From an uncultured Burkholderiales bacterium (lineage in GTDB: Bacteria > Pseudomonadota > Gammaproteobacteria > Burkholderiales > Burkholderiaceae_D): a DNA stretch of 5,157 nt. The position numbers and the translations under genes are program-made. A model generated the notes under the pieces. That model saw only the letters and a program-made list of their open reading frames with translations. It was not told where the DNA came from and made no database searches. The stretch lies in contig CALMOR010000028.1 in the NCBI GenBank assembly GCA_937872165.1, forward strand, positions 1 to 5,157, given 5' to 3'. Positions 1-5,157 of the stretch are shown piece after piece. The stretch's first letter is position 1. Each line of letters opens with the position of its first letter.

Positions 1-131
1 GATGCGAACCCGTCGCGCGCGGTCGGCGGCGAGTGCCCGTGGCAGAATCGTCGCCGCCGATCGCGGCCGCGCGACGGCGCATCCATCGAAGCCCGTCCAC
101 GCCGCGCGGCTCGTCCGACCCGAGAGAGACC
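1..131. other. Leading segment with no supported gene
   Basis: No recognisable protein was found here on either strand. Two forward frames are open throughout, as is common at this GC content. The third runs from the window edge to a TGA at 133-135, which overlaps the pcaF ATG in an ATGA arrangement. Its translation is a very arginine-rich string that I cannot match to any family, so an upstream gene ending there is possible but unsupported. In pca clusters the CoA-transferase genes pcaI and pcaJ often precede pcaF, but I do not recognise a PcaJ C-terminus. A purine run GAGAGAGA at 122-129 lies just before the pcaF start. Confidence 0.4.
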
Positions 132-1334
<1,203 letters not shown>

Positions 1335-1342
1335 GTACACCG

Positions 1343-2530
1343 ATGCCGTCCTTCACCGCGGGCGACGTCCGGCTGAACTACCGCGTCGACGGCGACGACG
1401 CGGCGCCGCCGTTGCTGCTGTCCAACTCGCTCGGCACCGACCTGGAAATGTGGTCGCCGCAGATGGCGGTGCTCGCCGCGAACTTCCGCGTCGTGCGTTA
1501 CGACACGCGCGGTCACGGCGCGTCGTCCGAACCCGAGGGCCCCTACGCGCTGGAGCAGCTCGGCGGCGACGTGCTGGCGCTGCTCGATCATCTCGGGATC
1601 GCACGCACGCACTTCTGCGGACTGTCGATGGGCGGGCTCACCGGGCTGTGGCTCGCGATCAACGCGCCGCAGCGCGTCGACCGCATGGTGCTCGCCAACA
1701 CCGGCGCCAAGATCGGCAGCCCCGCGTCGTGGAACGCACGCATCGACTCGTTGCGCGAGGCTGGTCCCGACGGCCTGCCCGAGCCCGTCTGCGACGCCGT
1801 CGTCGAGCGCTGGTTCACGCCGCGCCATCGCACGATCGCCCCGGCCGCGGTCGCGTCCATCCGCCGCATGCTGACCGGGACCGGCACTGCCGGCTATGCG
1901 GCCAATTGCGTCGCGATCCGCGACGCCGACCTGCGTGCGCAGCTGATGCTGATCCGCGTACCGACGCTGGTGATCGCGGGCAGTCACGATCCGTCGACTC
2001 CGCCCGAACTCGGCCGCGAGATCGCGGTCGCGATCCCCGGAGCCCGCTACGTCGAGCTCGACGCGGCGCACCTGTCGAACATCGAACAGGCGGGCGCGTT
2101 CGATGCGGCGGTCCTGGACTTCGTCACCGATGGGCGCATCACCGAACCGAGCCGACGTGCCATCGGCGAGACCATGCGGCGCTCGGTCCTCGGCGACGCG
2201 CACGTCGATCGCAGCACGTCTCGACGCGACGCGTTCGACGGCGAGTTCATCGACTACATCACGCGCACGGCTTGGGGCGAGACCTGGACCCGGCCCGGCC
2301 TCGATCGTCGGACGCGCAGCCTGCTGACGATCGCGATGATGATCGCGCTGAACCGGCCCGACGAACTGCGCCTCCATCTGGACGCGGCCCGCAACAACGG
2401 CGCGACCCGTGAAGACCTGAAGGAAGTGCTGCTGCAGGCGGCGGTGTATTGCGGCGTGCCCGCGGCCAACGCGGCCTTCCATCTCGCTGCAGAGGTGTTC
2501 GCCCGCCAGGACGGGAAGGGCCCCGGCTGA
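1343..2530 (+). CDS. pcaL: Bifunctional 3-oxoadipate enol-lactonase / 4-carboxymuconolactone decarboxylase (PcaD-PcaC fusion)
   Basis: This 395-aa protein joins two consecutive cytoplasmic enzymes of protocatechuate breakdown. Residues 1 to about 262 are PcaD, an alpha/beta hydrolase that opens 3-oxoadipate enol-lactone to 3-oxoadipate. It has the oxyanion-loop segment SNSLGTDLEMW (27-37), the nucleophile elbow GLSMGG with S95, the acid D216 in GSHDPSTP, and H243 in AAHLSN. Residues about 270 to 390 are PcaC, a carboxymuconolactone decarboxylase that makes that enol-lactone: WGETWTRPGLDRRTRS (311-326), ELRLHLDAARNNG with H345, and YCGVPAANAAFH (369-380). The halves are in one frame with only a short linker, so this is a real fusion and not adjacent genes. 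The decarboxylase acts before the hydrolase in the pathway, although it is C-terminal. Such fusions are known as PcaL in actinomycetes and occur in some proteobacteria. The start is set by homology and the AGG seven bases upstream; the frame is also open upstream through pcaF, but that is a shadow. Confidence 0.93.
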   Translation: MPSFTAGDVRLNYRVDGDDAAPPLLLSNSLGTDLEMWSPQMAVLAANFRVVRYDTRGHGASSEPEGPYALEQLGGDVLALLDHLGIARTHFCGLSMGGLTGLWLAINAPQRVDRMVLANTGAKIGSPASWNARIDSLREAGPDGLPEPVCDAVVERWFTPRHRTIAPAAVASIRRMLTGTGTAGYAANCVAIRDADLRAQLMLIRVPTLVIAGSHDPSTPPELGREIAVAIPGARYVELDAAHLSNIEQAGAFDAAVLDFVTDGRITEPSRRAIGETMRRSVLGDAHVDRSTSRRDAFDGEFIDYITRTAWGETWTRPGLDRRTRSLLTIAMMIALNRPDELRLHLDAARNNGATREDLKEVLLQAAVYCGVPAANAAFHLAAEVFARQDGKGPG

Positions 2531-2698
2531 GACCGCTGGCGCGTCGGGTATGCGCCCTTCGCGTCGCAGATCGAGCGAACGAGCCGTGCGGCCGACCGGA
2601 CTGGGACGAAGGCCTACCGGTTTCCGGCGCCGTTCCCGGATGATGCAGGCACCCTCGCTCTCCACGGAGCGTGGGTCCCGCAATCAACGAAGGAATCC
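2531..2698. other. Intergenic region between the pca genes and the exported-protein gene
   Basis: I see no coding region here, apart from the translation signal at its end. Short GC-rich pairings exist, for example ACCGG (2595-2599) with CCGGT (2617-2621), nested inside GAACG (2577-2581) with CGTTC (2631-2635). These could end the pca transcript, but no T-run follows. The promoter of the downstream gene should lie here, yet I found no convincing -35/-10 pair. Confidence 0.4.
2690..2695 (+). promoter_or_regulatory. Ribosome binding site before tandem ATG codons
   Basis: AAGGAA lies just ahead of two consecutive ATG codons at 2699 and 2702. The core AGGA (2691-2694) is four bases from the first ATG and seven from the second. 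Spacing therefore favours the second ATG, which would remove only the first methionine of the signal peptide. Confidence 0.6.
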
Positions 2699-3154
2699 AT
2701 GATGAAGAACGCTCTCGCGATCGCGCTGCTGTCCCTGACGTCGATCTCCGCGTATTCACAGGACGTCGGTGTCTCCATCGGCGTCCCCGGCTTCTACGGC
2801 CGCATCGAGATCGGCGACGGTTATCCGCAGCCGCAGGTCGTCAACCGCCAACCGGTCTACGTACAGCGCGGGCCGGAAGCGGCGCCGCCGGTGTACCTGC
2901 GCGTGCCCCCGGACCACCAGAGGAACTGGCGCCGTTACTGCGGGCAGTACGGTGCCTGCGGACAGCCGGTCTACTTCGTGCAGGACAACTGGTACCGCGA
3001 CGTGTACAGCCCCCGCTATCGCGAGGTCCATGCCGACGGTCGCCGCCGTGACGACGGTCGAGGCACGGACGACCATCGTGGAGACGATCGCCGCGAAGAC
3101 GACCGTCGCGGGGACCATCGCGGCGACGATCGTCACGACCACGACGGCCGCTGA
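2699..3154 (+). CDS. Small predicted exported protein with Asp/Arg/His/Gly-rich repeat tail, function unknown
   Basis: This 151-aa protein has a Sec-type signal peptide: MMKN, a hydrophobic stretch (5-16), and a likely cleavage after A18-Y19-S20. It is therefore probably periplasmic or secreted. The middle part (about 22-110) has GFYGRIEIGDGYPQPQ, PPVYLRVPPDHQRNW, a cysteine pair C81 and C87 in YCGQYGACG, and PVYFVQDNWYRDVYSPRYRE. From memory this resembles a family of uncharacterised small secreted proteins in beta-proteobacteria; I know no assigned function. Residues 113-151 are low complexity: 14 Asp, 12 Arg, 4 His and 7 Gly in 39 residues, built from units such as DDHRG, DDRRE and DDRRG. 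The two cysteines could form a disulfide and the tail could bind metal or polyanions, but both ideas are speculation. The gene stands alone on its strand, 168 bases after the pca genes, and converges with ribE. The start may be the second ATG at 2702. Confidence 0.8.
   Translation: MMKNALAIALLSLTSISAYSQDVGVSIGVPGFYGRIEIGDGYPQPQVVNRQPVYVQRGPEAAPPVYLRVPPDHQRNWRRYCGQYGACGQPVYFVQDNWYRDVYSPRYREVHADGRRRDDGRGTDDHRGDDRREDDRRGDHRGDDRHDHDGR
3068..3136 (+). repeat. Degenerate in-frame tandem repeat coding the charged tail
   Basis: Three imperfect 15-base units (3068-3082, 3083-3097, 3098-3112) are followed by two 12-base units (3113-3124, 3125-3136). Each begins GAC, most begin GACGA, and they encode DDHRG, DDRRE, DDRRG, DHRG and DDRH. 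Units are whole codons, so gain or loss of a unit keeps the frame. Looser copies extend to either side. Confidence 0.6.
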
Positions 3155-3202
3155 CCGGGAACGCGCGGCCGGCGATCAGCCCGCGGGTCGCGCGGCCGTC
3201 GT
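3141..3202. terminator. Candidate bidirectional hairpin between convergent genes
   Basis: ACGACGGCCGC at 3141-3151 is the exact reverse complement of 3192-3202, an 11-bp perfect stem. Further pairing inside it is possible: GACC (3153-3156) with GGTC (3186-3189) and GGG (3157-3159) with CCC (3180-3182), with small bulges. The structure covers both stop codons of the convergent pair (TGA at 3152-3154 on plus, and TGA of ribE at 3176-3178 on minus), where a shared terminator would sit. No T-run follows on either strand, so it does not look like a classical intrinsic terminator, and GC-rich sequence pairs easily by chance. Confidence 0.35.
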
Positions 3203-3832
3203 TCGCGGCGGCTCGGCTATCGCGCGGTGGCCGAGCATCCGCTCGACGTATCGCGCGAGGCTGTCGATCTCGAGATTGACGGGCGACCCGGCGACGAGAT
3301 GCTTCAGTGTCGTCATCGCGACGGTATGCGGGATCAGGTTGATCGAGAAGTCGCAGCCGGTCTCGTGATCGTCGACCGCGTTGACGGTGAGACTGACGCC
3401 GTCGACCGCGATCGACCCTTTCAACGCGATGAAGCGGGCCAGCACGAGCGGCGCGCGGACGATCAGGGTCCACGACTCGCCGGTCGGCTCGAAGCGCTGC
3501 ACGACGCCGGTGCCGTCGATGTGGCCGCTGACGAGATGGCCGTCGAGCCGGTCGCCGAAGCGCAGGGCCTTCTCGAGGTTGACCTCGCCGATGCGATCGA
3601 GGCCGGCGGTGCGATCGAGGCTCTCGCGCGAGACGTCGAAGTCCATCGTCGGCGCATCGAGCGCGACCACCGTCATGCACGCGCCCGCGATCGCGATGCT
3701 GTCGCCGATGCGCACGCCGTCGAGGTCGAGGCCACCCGCGTCGACCGTGAGCCGGACGCCCGCATGGCGATCGGTGGACTCGGGAACGATGCGGACGATG
3801 CGGCCGACGGCCGCGACGATGCCGGTGAACAT
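3176..3832 (-). CDS. ribE: Riboflavin synthase (alpha chain)
   Basis: This cytoplasmic enzyme (218 aa) converts two molecules of 6,7-dimethyl-8-ribityllumazine into riboflavin and the pyrimidinedione substrate. It shows the family's two tandem lumazine-binding barrels. Domain 1 (about 1-97) has the invariant start MFTGIV, GACMTV (50-55), SLDRT (71-75) and NLEKAL (85-90). Domain 2 (about 98-196) has GHLVSGHIDGTG (98-109), KGSIAVDGVSLTVN (138-151) and NLIPHT (165-170) with TTL just after. GACMTV and GVSLTV are the matching motifs of the two halves. The length is typical; the last 15 or so residues are a non-conserved Ala/Arg/Pro tail. The start at 3832 is fixed by MFTGIV, but I see no Shine-Dalgarno sequence ahead of it, so expression may depend on translation of ribD, which ends 26 bases upstream. 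That makes the ribD nonsense codon relevant here. The symbol ribC is used for this gene in some species. Confidence 0.95.
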   Translation of the reverse strand: MFTGIVAAVGRIVRIVPESTDRHAGVRLTVDAGGLDLDGVRIGDSIAIAGACMTVVALDAPTMDFDVSRESLDRTAGLDRIGEVNLEKALRFGDRLDGHLVSGHIDGTGVVQRFEPTGESWTLIVRAPLVLARFIALKGSIAVDGVSLTVNAVDDHETGCDFSINLIPHTVAMTTLKHLVAGSPVNLEIDSLARYVERMLGHRAIAEPPRTTAARPAG

Positions 3833-3858
3833 GAGCGAGGAAGTGGTGAGGCGCGTCG

Positions 3859-4965
3859 TCAGCCGATGCGGGCGCGGATGCGGAGGTCGGGGCCGACGCG
3901 AAGGACGTCATGATAGGTCAGCGACACGCGCCGCTCCAGGTCGTCGAGCGCCGGCAGGTCGATCATCGGCCGACCCGGACCCAGCAGGCTCGGCGCGACA
4001 TAGACCAGCAGCTCGTCGACGCGGCCCGTGCGCAGCAGCGACCCGTTGAGCTTGCCGCCGGCCTCGACATGCAGTTAGTTGACGACGCGTCGTGCGAGTT
4101 CGTCGATCAGTGCGACCAGGTCGACCTTGCCGGTCCCGTTCGACAGCACGAGCGTCTCGCAACCCGCACCGGCCAGCGCTGCCCGACGCTCGCGATCGTC
4201 GACCGCGCCGACGACGAGCAGCCGCCTGCCTTCGACGACGTTGCGCACGAGGCGCGCGTCGGTCGAGACCTCGAAGCGGCTGTCGACCAGCACGCGCCAC
4301 GGCTGTCGCGGCGTGTCGACGTCGCGCACGTCGAGGCGCGGATCGTCCTCGCGCACCGTACCGATTCCGGTGAGCAGGGCCGACGCGCGGGCACGCCAGC
4401 GATGGCCGTCGAGCCGCGCCTCGGGACCGGTGATCCACTGGCTCCGTCCATTGGCGAGCGCCGACTGCCCGTCGAGGCTCGCAGCGAGTTTCATGCGCAC
4501 CCACGGCCGCCCGCGCGTCATCCGCGAGACGAAGCCGACATTGAGTTCGCGGGCCGCCTCCGCGAGCGGGCCGATGTCGACGACGATGCCGGCCGATCGC
4601 AGCGCCGCGAAGCCCCGCCCCGCCACGAGCGGATACGGATCCTCCATCGCCGCGACCACGCGCGCGACGCCGGCGCCGATCAACGCGTCGACACAGGGAG
4701 GCGTCCGTCCGAAGTGGCTGCACGGTTCGAGCGTCACGTACGCGGTGGCCCCGCGCGCGTCGAGTCCCCGCTCGCGCGCATCGCGCAGCGCCTCGACCTC
4801 GGCATGGGCATGGCCGGGTGCCTGCGTCGCTCCTTCGCCGATCGCGAGGCCGTCCTTCACGAGCACGCAGCCGACCCGCGGGTTGGGATCGCTGCGATGG
4901 AGCGCGTCGTCGGCACGCCGCAATGCCTGATGCATCCACGAGAGGTCGAGCGCGTCGGAAGGCAT
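3859..4965 (-). pseudogene. ribD: Riboflavin biosynthesis bifunctional deaminase/reductase, interrupted by an in-frame stop
   Basis: RibD deaminates 2,5-diamino-6-ribosylamino-4(3H)-pyrimidinone 5'-phosphate and then reduces the ribose side chain with NADPH. The frame covers 369 codons, normal for the family, but codon 297 is TAA. Before it, the zinc deaminase domain (about 8-145) is intact: PNPRVGC (27-33), HAE with H54 and E56, and PCSHFGRTPPC with C82 and C91. The reductase domain follows (about 150 on): GRPWVRMKLAASLDGQSA (152-169), SQWITG (175-180) and TGIGTVREDDPRL (199-211). After the stop, 71 codons continue in frame with LHVEAGGKLNGSLL, VDELLVYVAPSLLG and DLRIRARIG, the expected RibD end, finishing at TGA 3859-3861. 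The lost part includes the conserved VEAG loop, so the truncated 296-residue product should lack reductase activity but might still deaminate. The start at 4965 is chosen by homology; no clear Shine-Dalgarno site is seen and the frame is open further upstream. ribE follows. Confidence 0.9.
4075..4077 (-). other. Premature TAA stop codon inside ribD
   Basis: The plus strand reads TTA, so the minus strand reads TAA between AAC (Asn296) and CTG (Leu298). As I recall the family, this place in the VN-x-LHVEAG segment is usually glutamate. GAA to TAA needs a single base change (plus-strand TTC to TTA). The frame is the same on both sides, so no insertion or deletion is involved. Confidence 0.9.
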
Positions 4966-5157
4966 GGCTTGTCGTGAAGGATCGCCGCGACGGCGCGGGA
5001 AACGAAGGGGATCGACATTGTCGCCGAAGGCTCGGGCCGCTCGAGCCGCCCGGATCGATGCGGCACTCAGTGGCACTCGGCGGCACTCACTGGCACTCGG
5101 CGGCACGAAGCGGCCGCAGCGACCGCAGCGCATTGAGCGCGAGAAGGCCTTCAGTCG
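4966..5157. other. Region upstream of ribD with no supported gene
   Basis: This is the leader or upstream region of ribD on the minus strand. The ribD frame stays open to the window edge and offers an ATG at 5133, but the translated extension is Arg/Ser/Cys-rich and unlike RibD. Another minus-strand frame runs from the edge to a TGA at 5087-5089 (last residues LRPLRAAECQ) and could be the tail of an upstream gene, though I cannot identify it. A perfect 10-base palindrome GAAGGCCTTC is at 5143-5152. I see no FMN riboswitch consensus and no clear promoter. Confidence 0.4.
5061..5106. repeat. Tandem ~10-base repeat array upstream of ribD
   Basis: Two 20-base copies (5061-5080 and 5081-5100) differ at one base, G5070 versus C5090. 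Each splits into two similar 10-base halves around the core GGCACTC. A fifth partial unit, CGGCAC, is at 5101-5106. The array lies about 95 to 140 bases upstream of the ribD start. The 20-base unit is not a multiple of three, and a minus-strand frame ends inside it at 5087-5089, which argues against a coding repeat. Confidence 0.75.

Noticed and set aside
2577..2635. Possible terminator hairpin after the pca genes
   Set aside because: The stems are only 4-5 bp with bulges and a long loop, and there is no T-run; chance pairing in GC-rich DNA explains it.
3910..4977. Long plus-strand open frame opposite ribD
   Set aside because: It is a complement shadow of ribD codons, with no start signal and no recognisable domain.
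3908..5086. Minus-strand open frame of 392 codons covering the ribD region and its stop
   Set aside because: It is a different frame from ribD and gives an arginine-rich string; the deaminase and reductase motifs are all in the ribD frame on both sides of the TAA, so this is not a frameshifted ribD.
4966..5133. Longer RibD N-terminus starting at the ATG at 5133
   Set aside because: The extra 56 residues are unlike RibD and run through the tandem repeat array; family similarity begins near MPSDALDLSWMHQAL at 4965.
4966..5157. FMN riboswitch ahead of ribD
   Set aside because: I could not find the conserved FMN element sequence blocks, and the region is mainly the tandem repeat and GC-rich sequence.

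Overview
The window is very GC-rich DNA with tightly packed genes. A pca cluster lies beside ribD and ribE, and a small secreted protein has the look of those found in Burkholderiales. This suggests a beta-proteobacterium, probably Burkholderiales-like. That placement is inferred from gene content and protein style and was not tested by alignment.

Layout. On the plus strand, 132-1334 is pcaF (3-oxoadipyl-CoA thiolase). Eight bases later, 1343-2530 is a fused pcaD-pcaC gene, with enol-lactonase followed by 4-carboxymuconolactone decarboxylase. Together they carry three of the lower steps of the protocatechuate branch of the beta-ketoadipate pathway: decarboxylation of the carboxymuconolactone, opening of the enol-lactone, and thiolysis of 3-oxoadipyl-CoA to succinyl-CoA and acetyl-CoA. 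The CoA-transferase (PcaIJ), cycloisomerase (PcaB) and dioxygenase (PcaGH) are not in the window. After a 168-base gap, 2699-3154 encodes a small predicted exported protein of unknown function with an Asp/Arg/His/Gly repeat tail. It converges with the minus-strand riboflavin genes, and a candidate hairpin spans the two gene ends.

On the minus strand, ribD (4965 down to 3859) is followed 25 bases later by ribE (3832 down to 3176). RibD makes the pyrimidine intermediate of riboflavin synthesis by deamination and then reduction. RibE is riboflavin synthase, the last step. ribD is interrupted by an in-frame TAA at 4075-4077, and 71 further codons of clearly RibD-like sequence follow in the same frame. 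The break removes the end of the reductase domain and leaves the deaminase domain whole. It is either a sequence error, a real nonsense mutation backed by another ribD copy, or (least likely) a read-through site. Upstream of ribD is a short tandem array of about 10-base units (5061-5106) in sequence with no supported gene.

I see no mobile element, CRISPR array, RNA gene or novel multi-gene system. The most notable observation is the broken ribD.
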